In this document: one piece after another, positions 16,748 to 27,727 of the stretch
How positions within the stretch are numbered: the stretch's first letter is position 1
Layout: every line of letters begins with the position of its first letter
Assembly (NCBI GenBank): GCA_001804565.1
Contig: MHAC01000016.1
Coordinates: forward strand, 1 to 37,183
Direction of reading: 5' to 3'
Source of the DNA: Ignavibacteria bacterium GWF2_33_9
Lineage (GTDB): Bacteria; Bacteroidota; Ignavibacteria; Kapaibacteriales; UBA2268
DNA: 37,183 bases
The notes under the pieces: model-generated
Seen by the model: only the letters and a program-made list of their open reading frames with translations
Told to the model about the DNA's origin: nothing
The model's database searches: none
Translations under genes and position numbers: made by a program

Positions 16748-19700
16748 GTGGGAACACTAAACGGTCAAAATGAAATTACTAATGTTGATTACTTGTTAAA
16801 TACTTACAAGGACGCAACATACGATAAAGATGCAGATATAAAATTGATGGAAAGCGATTCCGGAATTATACGTTTACGCAGAAGAATTGATTTTTCCAGA
16901 TTTGGCAAAACTGACCATTATCCTGATTTGCTCGATATTCAAATCCGCTCTTACAAGGATTTTTTGCAAGATGATGTTCTTCCTTCAAAAAGGGGAATGC
17001 AAGGTTTGCAAAAAGTCTTCAATAATAATTTCCCAATTGAGGATGCTTCCTCAGTTTACCAGTTGGAATTTGTTGAATATAGCATTGAGCGCCCAAAATA
17101 TTCTGAAAAAGAATGTCGTGAACGTGAGTTGACTTTTTCAAAACCATTGAAAGCTAAATTGCGTTTATCCAGCAAAGCAGATCCGGAATCTGAAGATTTT
17201 ATCGAAGCTGTTGAACAAGAAGTATATCTTGGTAATATTCCTGCAATGACTAATCGTGGGACATTTATCATTAATGGTGCTGAACGTATTATCGTTAGCC
17301 AAATTCACCGTTCACCCGGAGTATTTTTTGATGATACAATGCATCCGAACGGAATGAGAATATATTCAGCAAGAATTATTCCTTTGCGTGGTTCATGGGT
17401 AGAATTTACTACAGATATTCACGAAGTGCTATATTGCTATGTGGATCGTAAGAAAAAATTCCCAGCAACTTCACTTTTGCGTGCTTTGGGATTTTCTTCT
17501 GACGTGGACATTTTGAAATTGTTCGATTTGATGGATACAGTAAATCCTGAAGATATTGATGAATCTCATGTGAACAGACGTGTTGCATCCGATATCGTAG
17601 ATTTGAATACAGGTGAAATAATTGCATCCAGAGATGCTGTGCTTACTGAAGCATTGTACAAACAGATTAAAGCAACCGATATTTTGCCGATAAGTTTCTT
17701 CAAACAATTTGATCCGGGCGAAGAACCTGTGATTGCAAAAACTTTGCAGAAAGATACTACTCGCAACCGTGAAGAAGCCCTGGAAACAATTTACCGTACA
17801 ATCCGAACAACTGAACCACCTGATTTAGAAACAGCTGCAGGACTTTTGGATAAACTATTCTTTACAAATCAGAGATACGATTTGGGTGCTGTCGGCAGAT
17901 TCAAAATTAAAGATGTTTTGCATGTTGATATTGCCGATGATGTACATGTGCTCACAATCACAGACTTTGTGGAAGTTATTCGCCATCTGCTATATCTCCA
18001 TGATAATAAATTGACCGGAGACGATATTGACCACTTGGGCAACCGTCGTGTACGTACAGTTGGCGAACAGTTTGCAAATCAGTTCAATATTGGTTTGGCA
18101 AGAATGGCTCGTACTATTAAGGAAAAATTAGGATTAAAAGATAATCAGTCGCTATCTCCTACAGAGTTGGTGAATGCAAGAACAATATCATCGGTAATAA
18201 ATCAATTTTTCGGAACAAATCAGTTGTCACAGTTCATGGATCAAACAAATCCACTTGCTGAACTGACGCACAAAAGAAGAGTGTCCGCATTAGGACCGGG
18301 CGGTTTGAGTCGTGAAAGAGCAGGCTTCGAAGTACGTGACGTTCACTATACTCACTATGGCCGCTTATGCCCGATTGAAACACCTGAAGGTCCAAATATC
18401 GGTTTGATTTCATCTTTGGCAATTCACTCCGATATTGATGAATTAGGTTTTATTATTACACCGTACAAAAAAGTAATTGATGGCATTGTAACTGATGAAA
18501 TCGTTTATCTTACTGCCGACGAAGAAGATGCTTACACTTTAATTCCTGCTTCAACAAGAATTGAAGCTAACGGGAAAATAGTGGAACCTAAACTTAGGGC
18601 AAGGAAATCCGGTGATTTTGTGCTGGTTACTCCTGAAGAAGTTAACTTCATGGATATTTCTACAGACCAAATTTCTTCTGCTGCAGCCTCACTCATCCCA
18701 TTCCTGGAACATGATGATGCGAACCGTGCACTTATGGGTTCGAATATGCAACGTCAAGCTGTTCCATTATTGCGTCCGAACGCTCCAATTGTTGGGACAG
18801 GTATGGAAGCACGTGTTGCAAAAGACTCACGTTCAATTGAATTTGCCCGTGGTAATGGTTATGTAAAATACGTTAGTGGTGATAAAATTATCGTTGAATA
18901 CGATGATGAAAGAGATGAACGAAATAAATATTGCTCCTGGGGACATGAAAATGTTATTTCTTATGAATTGAAAAAATTTGAAAGAACAAATCAGGACACA
19001 ACAATAAATCATAAACCACTCGTTAAACAAGGTCAGAAAGTTGTGAAGGGAACCCCATTAGTGGATAATTCCTCATCAGAAAAAGGCGAATTGGCACTTG
19101 GTAAAAATGTGTTGGTAGCATTTATGCCTTGGCGTGGTTATAACTTCGAAGATGCGATTATTATCTCTCAGAAATTAGTTGCCGAAGACGTGTTTACTTC
19201 AGTTCATATTGAAGAATTTACTTTGCAGGTACGTGACACAAAACGTGGCGAAGAAGAATTTACTCGTGAAATCCCTAATGTTAGCGAAGAAGCAGTTAAA
19301 GATTTGGACGAAAAAGGCATAATCCATATAGGTGCTAAAGTCAAAGAAGGAGATATACTTATTGGTAAGATTACTCCTAAAGGAGAAACTGACCCTACAC
19401 CTGAAGAAAAACTACTACGTGCAATATTCGGTGATAAAGCAGGAGATGTGAAAGATGTTTCACTCAAAGCAACTCCTGGTTTGCGTGGTATAGTTATGAA
19501 TACTAAAGTATTCTCACGCCGCCAGATTACACAGGATAAATTGACAAAAGAAAAAGATAAAAAAGCTCAGGAAAATCTGAACAAGAAGGAAAAATCGGAA
19601 CTAGCAGCTTTGGATAATGAAGTAATCGCAAGACTCGGTAAATACCTAAATGGTCAGGTTACTTTGGGAATCAAACTCAAAAACGGAGTACAAGTATTCC

Positions 19701-20650
19701 GTAATGGCGCAAAAGTTTCTGAAGAAAGACTTCTTGAAGCATATACAAAGAGTATGCTTAAACCTGAATTCCTTGATCCTGATGCAGATTATCTCGCTGA
19801 TGAAGAAAAGAATACATTAATTAAAGATATGTTAAGCAATTTTATAAACTTCAGAACTGATAAGAAAAATGAATATCGTGCTGAAAAGAATAAGATTGCA
19901 TCAGGTGACGAACTTCCTCCGGGAATTTTGGAAATGGCTAAAGTTTACATTGCGAAGAAGAGAAAATTGCAGGTAGGCGACAAAATGGCCGGTCGTCACG
20001 GTAATAAAGGTATCGTTTCCAAAGTGGTGCATCGTGAAGATATGCCGTTCTTACCGGATGGTCAACCAGTGGATATCGTATTGAATCCTCTTGGTGTGCC
20101 TTCACGTATGAACCTCGGACAGCTTTATGAAACTGCACTTGGTTGGGCAGGTCAGAAGCTTGGTGTATATTTTTCAACACCAATTTTCGATGGTGCAACA
20201 TGGGATCAGGTTGGTGATTTCTTAGAAAAAGCCGGCTTACCACGTTCAGGAAAAACGCCACTCTTCGATGGTAGAACAGGTGAACCATTCAAAGAACAAG
20301 TAACAATCGGTGTGATTTATATGCTTAAATTATCGCACATGGTTGACGATAAAATGCACGCACGTTCCATTGGACCTTACTCACTCATTACTCAGCAGCC
20401 ACTTGGCGGTAAAGCACAATTTGGTGGTCAGCGTTTAGGAGAAATGGAAGTTTGGGCTTTGGAAGCTTACGGTGCTTCGAATACTTTGCAAGAAATGCTC
20501 ACAGTGAAATCCGATGACGTTCCGGGACGTTCCAGAATGTATGAATCAATTGTGAAAGGCGATAATGCTCCGGATGCAAATGTTCCGGAATCTTTCAAAG
20601 TACTCGTAAGAGAACTCCAGGGATTAGCCTTGGATGTTGTTTATAAATAA
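16748..20650 (+). CDS. rpoB: DNA-directed RNA polymerase beta subunit
   Basis: The 1300-residue beta subunit forms half of the catalytic cleft. The start is GTG, fixed by the strong ribosome-binding site. The rifampicin-pocket region reads 'QLSQFMDQTNPLAELTHKRRVSALGPGGLSRERAGFEV', with Asp, His and Ser at the positions that mutate in resistant strains, so it is the wild-type form there. Further hallmarks are 'RLCPIETPEGPNIGLISSLA', 'LVAFMPWRGYNFEDAIIIS', 'KLQVGDKMAGRHGNKGIVSKV' and the C-terminal 'QPLGGKAQFGGQRLGEMEVWALEAYGA'. The length is typical of the FCB group. Expression is probably set by the two upstream hairpins. Confidence 0.99.
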   Translation: MGTLNGQNEITNVDYLLNTYKDATYDKDADIKLMESDSGIIRLRRRIDFSRFGKTDHYPDLLDIQIRSYKDFLQDDVLPSKRGMQGLQKVFNNNFPIEDASSVYQLEFVEYSIERPKYSEKECRERELTFSKPLKAKLRLSSKADPESEDFIEAVEQEVYLGNIPAMTNRGTFIINGAERIIVSQIHRSPGVFFDDTMHPNGMRIYSARIIPLRGSWVEFTTDIHEVLYCYVDRKKKFPATSLLRALGFSSDVDILKLFDLMDTVNPEDIDESHVNRRVASDIVDLNTGEIIASRDAVLTEALYKQIKATDILPISFFKQFDPGEEPVIAKTLQKDTTRNREEALETIYRTIRTTEPPDLETAAGLLDKLFFTNQRYDLGAVGRFKIKDVLHVDIADDVHVLTITDFVEVIRHLLYLHDNKLTGDDIDHLGNRRVRTVGEQFANQFNIGLARMARTIKEKLGLKDNQSLSPTELVNARTISSVINQFFGTNQLSQFMDQTNPLAELTHKRRVSALGPGGLSRERAGFEVRDVHYTHYGRLCPIETPEGPNIGLISSLAIHSDIDELGFIITPYKKVIDGIVTDEIVYLTADEEDAYTLIPASTRIEANGKIVEPKLRARKSGDFVLVTPEEVNFMDISTDQISSAAASLIPFLEHDDANRALMGSNMQRQAVPLLRPNAPIVGTGMEARVAKDSRSIEFARGNGYVKYVSGDKIIVEYDDERDERNKYCSWGHENVISYELKKFERTNQDTTINHKPLVKQGQKVVKGTPLVDNSSSEKGELALGKNVLVAFMPWRGYNFEDAIIISQKLVAEDVFTSVHIEEFTLQVRDTKRGEEEFTREIPNVSEEAVKDLDEKGIIHIGAKVKEGDILIGKITPKGETDPTPEEKLLRAIFGDKAGDVKDVSLKATPGLRGIVMNTKVFSRRQITQDKLTKEKDKKAQENLNKKEKSELAALDNEVIARLGKYLNGQVTLGIKLKNGVQVFRNGAKVSEERLLEAYTKSMLKPEFLDPDADYLADEEKNTLIKDMLSNFINFRTDKKNEYRAEKNKIASGDELPPGILEMAKVYIAKKRKLQVGDKMAGRHGNKGIVSKVVHREDMPFLPDGQPVDIVLNPLGVPSRMNLGQLYETALGWAGQKLGVYFSTPIFDGATWDQVGDFLEKAGLPRSGKTPLFDGRTGEPFKEQVTIGVIYMLKLSHMVDDKMHARSIGPYSLITQQPLGGKAQFGGQRLGEMEVWALEAYGASNTLQEMLTVKSDDVPGRSRMYESIVKGDNAPDANVPESFKVLVRELQGLALDVVYK

Positions 20651-20697
20651 GCTTAAACTTTTTAGGTTTGCAGTGGATTTAGTAAAAAGTTATAAGC
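20651..20697 (+). other. Hairpin in the rpoB-rpoC spacer
   Basis: GCTTAAACTTTTT (20651-20663) pairs with AAAAAGTTATAAGC (20684-20697) with one bulged base, enclosing a 20-base loop, directly after the rpoB stop. There is no T-tract after it, so a role in mRNA processing or stability is more likely than termination. Confidence 0.5.
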
Positions 20698-20733
20698 AAT
20701 TTAAAAAATAGAAATTTATAAGAGGCAATATAT

Positions 20734-23700
20734 ATGCAACCAATTTCAATGCCAAAGGGTGGCTTCAGGGAAATAGTTATAAAGCTCGCTTCTCCGGATA
20801 AAATTTTAAATCGTTCCAACGGTGAAGTTACAAAACCTGAAACGATAAACTATCGTTCATTTCGCCCAGAAAAAGATGGGTTGTTTTGTGAAAAAATCTT
20901 CGGACCTATTAAAGATTGGGAATGTGCATGCGGCAAATATAAGAGGATAAGATACAAAGGGATTGTATGCGACAGATGCGGTGTGGAAGTTACAAGCAAA
21001 AGCGTTCGACGTGAAAGAAACGGCCATATTATGCTTGCTGTACCGGTAGTTCATATTTGGTTTATGCGCTCTTTGCCAAGCAAAATCAGTGCTGTACTAG
21101 GTATGCATACAAAGGACATCGAAAGAATAGTTTATTACGAATCTTACGTTGTTGTTCGTCCCGGGAGCACCAGTCTTGCATCAAAAGATTTGATGACTGA
21201 AGAAGAATATTTGAAAACTTTATCGCAGTTACCGAAAGAAGAATTGGAACTCGACGATGATGATCCGAATAAGTTCTTTGCTGCAATAGGTGGTGAAGCA
21301 ATTAAAGAATTGCTCAGAATGGTAGAACCGGACCGTGATTATGCTCATTCAAAAGAAGAATTGAAAAATGAAACTTCACAGGTGAAAAAAGCTGAATTGC
21401 TCAAACGCCTTAGAGTTTTGGATGCTTTCCGCAGAAAGGAAGATCAGGAATATATAAATGAACCTAGCTGGATGGTACTGGACGTTGTTCCGGTTATTCC
21501 TCCTGACTTGCGTCCTCTTATTCCTTTAGATGGTGGTCGTTTTGCAACATCAGATTTGAATGACCTTTACCGTCGTGTGATTATTCGTAACAATCGACTA
21601 AAAAGATTAATTGACATCAAGGCACCGGAAGTTATTTTGCGTAATGAAAAACGTATGCTTCAGGAAAGTGTTGATGCTTTATTTGATAGTACTAAAAAAG
21701 CTAATAAAACAGATTCATCCCGTTCATTAAAATCATTGGCAGATACTCTGAAAGGTAAGACCGGTCGTTTCCGTCAGAACCTTTTAGGTAAACGTGTGGA
21801 TTATTCAGGTCGTTCAGTAATCGTAGTTGGTCCTGAACTTAAACTTCACGAATGCGGTTTGCCGAAAGATATGGCAGTGGAACTGTTCAAACCTTTCATC
21901 ATTCGTAAATTGATTGAAAAAGGTTTTGTGAAAACGGTGAAGAGCGCAAAAAAACTAGTTGAACGCAAAACAAATGAAGTTTGGGATATTTTGGAAATGG
22001 TGATTGAAGGGCATCCTGTTATGCTTAACCGTGCTCCGACACTTCACCGCTTAGGTATTCAGGCATTCCAGCCAAGACTTATCGAAGGTAAAGCAATCCA
22101 GCTTCACCCTCTCGTTTGTACAGCATTCAACGCCGACTTCGACGGTGACCAAATGGCCGTTCACGTGCCTTTAGGTCATGAAGCACAGCTCGAAGCATTG
22201 CTGCTTATGCTTGCTCCGAACAATATTGTGCATACTCAAAATGGTGATCCTATTGCTGTACCGTCTCAAGATATGGTGCTTGGACTTTATTATTTAACCA
22301 AAATGCGTCCCGGTGCTCTAGGGGAAAACAAACTTTATAGTTCAGTTGACGAAGTTATTATTGCAGTAAATTCCGAAAAACTAGATATGGGTGCATTAAT
22401 TAAAGTTCGTCACATGGGTACAACAATCGAAACTACTCCTGGTAGATTAATCTTTAACGTAATAGTTCCTAATGAATTAGGCTATGTGAATGAACTTTTA
22501 ACCAAGAAACGTCTCCGCTTTTTCATTGGAAAGAGTTTCCGTGTTGCCGGATTAGGCAGGACTGTAGAATTTTTGGATGATATGAAAAATCTCGGTTTCG
22601 AAATGGCAACTCGTGGAGGTTTGACTGTAAGTATCCATGATGTTGTTATTCCTGCGGAAAAGAGAGAAATTATCGAACAAACACAAGCTAGTATTGATAT
22701 TTTCGAAAAATCATTCCGAAAAGGTATGCTTTCCGGTGGTGAAAGATATAATAAAATCATTGACCTTTGGTCCAGTGCAACTCACCGTGTAGCGGATAAA
22801 CTTTACAATGAATTGCAGAAAGATAAACAAGGTTTCAATACATTTTATATGATGCTTGATTCCCAGGCTCGTGGTTCTAAAGAACAGATTCGCCAGCTTG
22901 CAGGTATGAGAGGCTTGATGGCAAAACCGAAAAAATCAGTTTCCGGTTCGTCAGGTGAACTTATCGAAAATCCAATTATTGCAAACTTCAAAGAAGGTTT
23001 GTCAATTTTGGAATATTTCATTTCTACTCACGGTGCACGTAAAGGTTTGGCCGATACAGCACTCAAAACTGCAGATGCCGGTTATCTTACTCGTCGTTTG
23101 CATGACGTTGCTCAGGATATGATTATCAGGGAAATCGATTGCGGTACTATTCGTGGCGTAGATACAACTGCTCTGAAAGATGGCGAGGAAGTAAAAGAAA
23201 GTTTGAAAGAAAGAATTCTTGGTAGAGTGTCTCTCGTTGACGTTGTAGATCCACTCACCGACAAATTGATTCTGAAAGGCGGTGAAGTAATTGATGAAGA
23301 AATTGCTGAAGCAATTGAATCATCAGCAATTGAATCCGTGAAAATCCGTTCGGTACTTACTTGTCAGTCCAAGCAGGGAACTTGTGCAAAATGTTATGGT
23401 AGAAATATGTCAAGCGGTAAATTGGTTGATGTGGGAGAAGCTGTTGGAACAATTGCCTCTCAATCAATCGGTGAACCGGGTACACAGTTGACACTTCGTA
23501 CATTCCACACAGGTGGTGCTGCAGCATTATTTGCATCTCAATCATCTATTATAGCAAAATTCGATGGTAAAGTATCATTCGAAAATATTCGAACAATCGA
23601 AGTTGAAAGCGAAGAAGGCGAAGATGTTCTCATTTCCGTTAGCCATAGTGGTGTAATTAAAGTGATGGATGATAAGAATAACCGTGAATTGAATAAGTAT

Positions 23701-25041
23701 GATGTTACTTACGGTGCTGAAATTAAAGTGAAAAATGGAGACCAGATCAAAAAAGGTCAAATACTTTATGAATGGGATCCTTATAATACTACTATTATTT
23801 CGGAATTCAAAGGTACTGTTCGTTACCGTGATTTGGAACATAATGTTACTTATCGTGAAGTGAATGATGAACAAACCGGCCATACAACAAAAATCGTATT
23901 TGATTCCAAAGATAAAACAAAAGCACCTGCAATTGACATTGTTGATGAAAAAGGTGAAATATTTAAAACATACAATATTCCATCCAAAGCACAATTGCGT
24001 GTTGATGACTACGATCAGGTTGGCAAAGGTCACCACCTAGCTAAAATCCCAAGAGATTATGGTCGTACTCGTGATATCACAGGTGGTTTGCCACGTGTTA
24101 CAGAACTTTTCGAAGCTCGTTCACCTCAAGCTCCGGCCGTTGTTGCTGAAATTGACGGTATTGTTTCCTTCGGTAAACCAAAACGTGGTCAGAGAACAAT
24201 TTTGATTACATCACATGACGAATTGACTGAAACAGATTACAATGTACCATTCAGTAAACACGTATTGGTACAGGATAAAGATTATGTGAAAGCAGGTGAT
24301 AAGATTACAGAAGGTTCAATAAATCCTCACGATATTTTGAGAATCAAAGGTCCTTTCGCAGTACAGGAATATCTAGTGAATGAAATTCAGGATGTTTACC
24401 GTATGCAAGGTGTTAAAATTTCCGATAAACATATCGAAGTAATCGTACGTCAAATGATGCAGAAAGTAAGAATCAAAGAATCCGGGGACTCAATCTTCTT
24501 GGAAAATGATTTAGTTGACCGTATTAAATTCGATGCTGAAAATCAGAAACTCAAAAATATGGTTGTTATCACTGATGTTGGCGAAACTAATCTTTCTGAA
24601 GGTCAATTGCTCTCACGTAAGAAATTCCGTGAAATCAATGGTTCTATCAGAAAGAAAGATGCTCAAATTGCTGAAGCACGACAGGCAGAAAATGCTATCG
24701 CTGAACCGGTACTTTTGGGTATTACTCAGGTTTCACTCCAAACAGACAGCTGGCTTTCTGCAGCTTCATTCCAGGAAACTACAAAAGTACTTTCCGATGC
24801 AGCAATTCATGCTCGTTCTGATAAATTCCAGGGATTGAAGGAAAATATCATCGTTGGACAACCGATTCCGGCAGGTACTGGTCTAAGAAAATATACTACT
24901 ATAAATATTGAAAGCGATATAGGAGATATTTTCGGTCGTACTAACCGTGTTCTTCACAATGAAAAATACGACGACAGAGTGGAATATGACAATGCTCAGG
25001 AAATTGTTAAAGAAGAAATTCCTGCTGTAACTGAAGATTAA
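20734..25041 (+). CDS. rpoC: DNA-directed RNA polymerase beta' subunit
   Basis: The 1435-residue beta' subunit carries the active-site Mg2+ motif NADFDGD at residues 466-472. The N-terminal zinc ribbon is visible as '[24 protein letters not shown]' and the second zinc site as '[16 protein letters not shown]'. The bridge helix and trigger-loop region includes '[18 protein letters not shown]'. The length is usual for Bacteroidota. The C-terminal tail is acidic ('EEIPAVTED'). It is the last gene of the cluster and is followed 23 bases later by a hairpin shared with khtU. Confidence 0.99.
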   Translation: MQPISMPKGGFREIVIKLASPDKILNRSNGEVTKPETINYRSFRPEKDGLFCEKIFGPIKDWECACGKYKRIRYKGIVCDRCGVEVTSKSVRRERNGHIMLAVPVVHIWFMRSLPSKISAVLGMHTKDIERIVYYESYVVVRPGSTSLASKDLMTEEEYLKTLSQLPKEELELDDDDPNKFFAAIGGEAIKELLRMVEPDRDYAHSKEELKNETSQVKKAELLKRLRVLDAFRRKEDQEYINEPSWMVLDVVPVIPPDLRPLIPLDGGRFATSDLNDLYRRVIIRNNRLKRLIDIKAPEVILRNEKRMLQESVDALFDSTKKANKTDSSRSLKSLADTLKGKTGRFRQNLLGKRVDYSGRSVIVVGPELKLHECGLPKDMAVELFKPFIIRKLIEKGFVKTVKSAKKLVERKTNEVWDILEMVIEGHPVMLNRAPTLHRLGIQAFQPRLIEGKAIQLHPLVCTAFNADFDGDQMAVHVPLGHEAQLEALLLMLAPNNIVHTQNGDPIAVPSQDMVLGLYYLTKMRPGALGENKLYSSVDEVIIAVNSEKLDMGALIKVRHMGTTIETTPGRLIFNVIVPNELGYVNELLTKKRLRFFIGKSFRVAGLGRTVEFLDDMKNLGFEMATRGGLTVSIHDVVIPAEKREIIEQTQASIDIFEKSFRKGMLSGGERYNKIIDLWSSATHRVADKLYNELQKDKQGFNTFYMMLDSQARGSKEQIRQLAGMRGLMAKPKKSVSGSSGELIENPIIANFKEGLSILEYFISTHGARKGLADTALKTADAGYLTRRLHDVAQDMIIREIDCGTIRGVDTTALKDGEEVKESLKERILGRVSLVDVVDPLTDKLILKGGEVIDEEIAEAIESSAIESVKIRSVLTCQSKQGTCAKCYGRNMSSGKLVDVGEAVGTIASQSIGEPGTQLTLRTFHTGGAAALFASQSSIIAKFDGKVSFENIRTIEVESEEGEDVLISVSHSGVIKVMDDKNNRELNKYDVTYGAEIKVKNGDQIKKGQILYEWDPYNTTIISEFKGTVRYRDLEHNVTYREVNDEQTGHTTKIVFDSKDKTKAPAIDIVDEKGEIFKTYNIPSKAQLRVDDYDQVGKGHHLAKIPRDYGRTRDITGGLPRVTELFEARSPQAPAVVAEIDGIVSFGKPKRGQRTILITSHDELTETDYNVPFSKHVLVQDKDYVKAGDKITEGSINPHDILRIKGPFAVQEYLVNEIQDVYRMQGVKISDKHIEVIVRQMMQKVRIKESGDSIFLENDLVDRIKFDAENQKLKNMVVITDVGETNLSEGQLLSRKKFREINGSIRKKDAQIAEARQAENAIAEPVLLGITQVSLQTDSWLSAASFQETTKVLSDAAIHARSDKFQGLKENIIVGQPIPAGTGLRKYTTINIESDIGDIFGRTNRVLHNEKYDDRVEYDNAQEIVKEEIPAVTED

Positions 25042-25064
25042 TTAATTTAATCTGTATATATTTT

Positions 25065-25097
25065 AAAAAGGGAAGTTATTTACAACTTCCCTTTTTT
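25065..25097. terminator. Bidirectional terminator between rpoC and khtU
   Basis: AAAAAGGGAAGTT (25065-25077) and AACTTCCCTTTTT (25084-25096) form a 13-bp perfect stem with a six-base loop and T-runs on both strands. One arm also encodes the Lys-rich C-terminus of khtU. Confidence 0.93.
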
Positions 25098-26234
25098 CTT
25101 ATAAAATAATTTTGCAATTTTATTTGAAAAATAGGAAGTTGCAATTCCAATTACGGCAAGTATCAAAATATAAAGCGAGGCAATCGGAGCAATTGCGAGT
25201 GACATATGTTGAGAAATTGCAATCGAAAACTCTCCACGATTCACAATACCCAAACCAGCTATAAGTGACTTACGCTTAGAAAGCCCGAAAATCCTGCCGC
25301 CAATAATTCCTGTTAGTATTTTCCCAAGAATTGATAAAATCACAATTGCAATAAGAGGCCAGAGAAATTGTGTAAAATTAGGGAATATGAAATGAATTGA
25401 TGAACCGAAAATCAGGAAGAAGTAAGAAACTGTAATATCTCTAATTGGTACAATGAGCGATTCCACTTGATAAGATTTTCCGGATTCAGCAACAATTATA
25501 CCTACCAGGAATGCACCAAGTGCTTCGGAAAGTCCAAGTTCTTTCGTTACCCCAGAAGCAAATATGACAAAACCGATTACCATAATCGTGAGAATTTCAT
25601 CCTGCAAATATTTATCAATAAATGAAGACAATTTCTTTTTAATCAAAAATGAGAAGAGAATTGCTGAAATTATTACTAAAAATATCTTAAATAATATCCA
25701 AAAAGTAAGTGAAATATTTGGCATGGCTCCAACTGAAAATGCCGTAGCAAATGCAATGATTATTGGTGCTACCATATCTTCAAATACCATTAAACCAAGG
25801 ATAAATTCTGTTTCCGAATTGGCCATCCTATGCTCATCGATGATTATTTTAGTAGTAATTGCCGATGAACTTGCATAAGCAACTCCTGCAAGAGTAAAGG
25901 ATACTATGAAATTAAATCCGAATAATGACAGTACGAGAAATATTAATAAAAAATTAAAAGCTATATCAAGAACGCCCCCTATCCACACTTTTTTGGCTAT
26001 GTTCAATACTTTGCTTAAATTGAATTCCAAACCTAAGAAGAAGAACAAAATAACAATCCCAATTTCTCCAAAAATAGCAATATTGGAACCCAGTGGCAGC
26101 AATTCGGAAACTATCACACCGGCAAAAATATAAAGTAAAAGCATCGGGATTTTGAATAATTTCCCGATAAATCCTGCTACAAAAAGAGCAATTCCGGTTA
26201 GACCGAATATCAATAGGAATGAAACATCATGCAT
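25080..26234 (-). CDS. khtU: K+/H+ antiporter, CPA2 family (KhtU-like)
   Basis: This 384-residue integral membrane protein has about eleven to twelve hydrophobic helices and no soluble nucleotide-binding domain. It shows CPA2/Kef features: 'FGEIGIVILFFFLGLEFNLSKVL', 'ASSSAITTKIIIDE', 'GLSEALGAFLVGIIVAESG' and 'GLGIVNRGEFSIAISQ'. In Bacillus subtilis KhtU exports K+ (and other monovalent cations) in exchange for H+ and is gated by KhtT. The gene here begins six bases after the end of a KhtT-like gene. That partner is why I prefer KhtU over a stand-alone Na+/H+ antiporter; ion specificity is inferred. Confidence 0.85.
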   Translation of the reverse strand: MHDVSFLLIFGLTGIALFVAGFIGKLFKIPMLLLYIFAGVIVSELLPLGSNIAIFGEIGIVILFFFLGLEFNLSKVLNIAKKVWIGGVLDIAFNFLLIFLVLSLFGFNFIVSFTLAGVAYASSSAITTKIIIDEHRMANSETEFILGLMVFEDMVAPIIIAFATAFSVGAMPNISLTFWILFKIFLVIISAILFSFLIKKKLSSFIDKYLQDEILTIMVIGFVIFASGVTKELGLSEALGAFLVGIIVAESGKSYQVESLIVPIRDITVSYFFLIFGSSIHFIFPNFTQFLWPLIAIVILSILGKILTGIIGGRIFGLSKRKSLIAGLGIVNRGEFSIAISQHMSLAIAPIASLYILILAVIGIATSYFSNKIAKLFYKKKGKL

Positions 26235-26240
26235 AATGGA

Positions 26241-26726
26241 TTATTCAGATATATTGAACAATTCTTTGAATCTTCGTGTTTGTTCTCTTGAACCCACAAC
26301 AACCAATGTATCATCCAGTAAAAGTTGAGTGTCCGGTGCTGGATTGATTATTGTATCATCATTTCTGATGATGGAAATAATTGTTATACCTGTTTTTTTT
26401 CGAATACCACTTTCCAGAATTGATGAATTCACCAAACTTGAATTTTCAGTCAAATTTACCCATTCAATCGAAAGTTTATCAATGAGTAATTGTTTCTGTT
26501 TTTCTTGTTCAGGTTTGAAATAATTACCCATCAAAATCGAACCAAGCAAATTTGCTTCTTCTTCATTAAGGAGAAAGTGAAATTTCGCATCGTCTTCCGG
26601 ATCATCGAACAGGAAGATTTCTCTTTTACCGTTAATAAGTACAACTACCGATAAATAGGCTCCATTAACAATTTGAAAAGTGAATTTTTTCCCGATTCCG
26701 GGCAATTCCATTTCTTTAAAAATCAT
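26241..26726 (-). CDS. khtT: Regulatory RCK_C (TrkA-C) subunit of the K+/H+ antiporter (KhtT-like)
   Basis: This 161-residue soluble protein begins 'ELPGIGKKFTFQI', the same opening as B. subtilis KhtT ('DLPGIGKKFEI'), and ends in an RCK_C domain: 'RKKTGITIISIIRNDDTIINPAPDTQLLLDDTLVVVGSREQ'. In B. subtilis this domain binds c-di-AMP and relieves or imposes gating of KhtU. Here the ligand is unknown. The gene is first in a two-gene operon with khtU. It diverges from the TetR-type regulator, sharing an upstream region with a conspicuous inverted repeat. Confidence 0.85.
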   Translation of the reverse strand: MIFKEMELPGIGKKFTFQIVNGAYLSVVVLINGKREIFLFDDPEDDAKFHFLLNEEEANLLGSILMGNYFKPEQEKQKQLLIDKLSIEWVNLTENSSLVNSSILESGIRKKTGITIISIIRNDDTIINPAPDTQLLLDDTLVVVGSREQTRRFKELFNISE

Positions 26727-26810
26727 CTTTATAAGTCCACAACTAATTTTGTTAAATAAATATGTATAAAATTACAAAAAAATCAGAAAAAAATACAATT
26801 ATTAAAATAA

Positions 26811-26837
26811 ATATTCGTAAACTAATTTTACGAAAAT
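26811..26837. promoter_or_regulatory. Candidate operator between khtT and the TetR gene
   Basis: TTCGTAAA (26814-26821), five bases, then its exact reverse complement TTTACGAA (26827-26834); with one mismatch the symmetry extends to 11 bp on each side. The size and symmetry suit a TetR dimer. It lies 93 bases before the regulator's start and 85 bases before khtT. Confidence 0.55.
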
Positions 26838-26926
26838 AGTTTTTTGGGTTTTTATAGTTTTTCTAGTTTCCTCGGTTTCCTGATGAATTCCGAAAAACAA
26901 ATATGAATTATATTAATGGAGAAAAT

Positions 26927-27625
26927 ATGGCAAAAGCAGCTCAAATGAAAGAAAATGCTAAGATGGAACTTAAGGATAAGATTCTTAATACTTCAATTGA
27001 ACTTTTTAGAACAACAGGTCTGAAAAGCGTGAATACTGACCTTATTGCTAGTGAATGCGGTATTAGCAAAAAGACACTTTACGAAGTATTCAATAGCAAA
27101 GAAGAATTAATTTCTTATGTGATAACAACATCTTTAGGTAAATTAGAAGCAGATTTGAAAGCTTTGGCTGAAGAAATTGAAGAGAAGCATGTTTCTGACT
27201 TTGGAGAAGTGTTTCATCATTTAATGCATGGCGTGAATAAAATCATCATTGTTTTCTCCAAACAATTTCTGACTGACCTAAAGAAATACTATCCTAATTT
27301 ATGGGTAGATATACGTGAATATAAAAAAGAAAGAATTAGAAATTACTTCGGATTGATTTTTAAAATTGGTCAGAAGCATGGGTATATCCGTAAAGATATT
27401 AATCCAGAACTTGCGTATTATATTCACCATTATATTTTGGATAATATTGTTTCTCCAGAAGTACTCGCAGAATTACCACTCAGTTCAAAGGACGTCCTGA
27501 ATGGGATTTACAATATATTGCTTTTCGGAATTCTCACTGAAAAGGGTGTTGAAAAATCGGATTTCAGTACAAAACTAAATAAAATGTACGAACATGGCAT
27601 CAACCGAAATATGAATGAATCTTAA
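26927..27625 (+). CDS. TetR/AcrR-family transcriptional regulator
   Basis: The N-terminus has the TetR helix-turn-helix: 'ILNTSIELFRTTGLKSVNTDLIASECGISKKTLYEVFNSKEELISYVI'. The C-terminal 150 residues form a variable, all-helical ligand-binding domain. The ORF track starts at 26903. I prefer the ATG at 26927 because it has GGAG five bases upstream, giving 232 residues. The gene is followed 102 bases later by a complete tripartite efflux system, so it most likely represses that system and itself, with a drug, bile-like or envelope compound as inducer. The inverted repeat upstream may be its operator. Confidence 0.9.
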   Translation: MAKAAQMKENAKMELKDKILNTSIELFRTTGLKSVNTDLIASECGISKKTLYEVFNSKEELISYVITTSLGKLEADLKALAEEIEEKHVSDFGEVFHHLMHGVNKIIIVFSKQFLTDLKKYYPNLWVDIREYKKERIRNYFGLIFKIGQKHGYIRKDINPELAYYIHHYILDNIVSPEVLAELPLSSKDVLNGIYNILLFGILTEKGVEKSDFSTKLNKMYEHGINRNMNES

Positions 27626-27727
27626 TAAAAAATTAATGCAACAGGAAAACAAAAATTTCGTATTAAACAATTAAAAAATAGAAAAATAAAATTACAATAA
27701 AAATTAAAAAATAGAATTAATAAAATT

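Noticed and set aside
23575-24036. 153-residue minus-strand ORF inside rpoC
   Set aside because: Phe/Ile/Asn-rich antisense shadow of a conserved gene.
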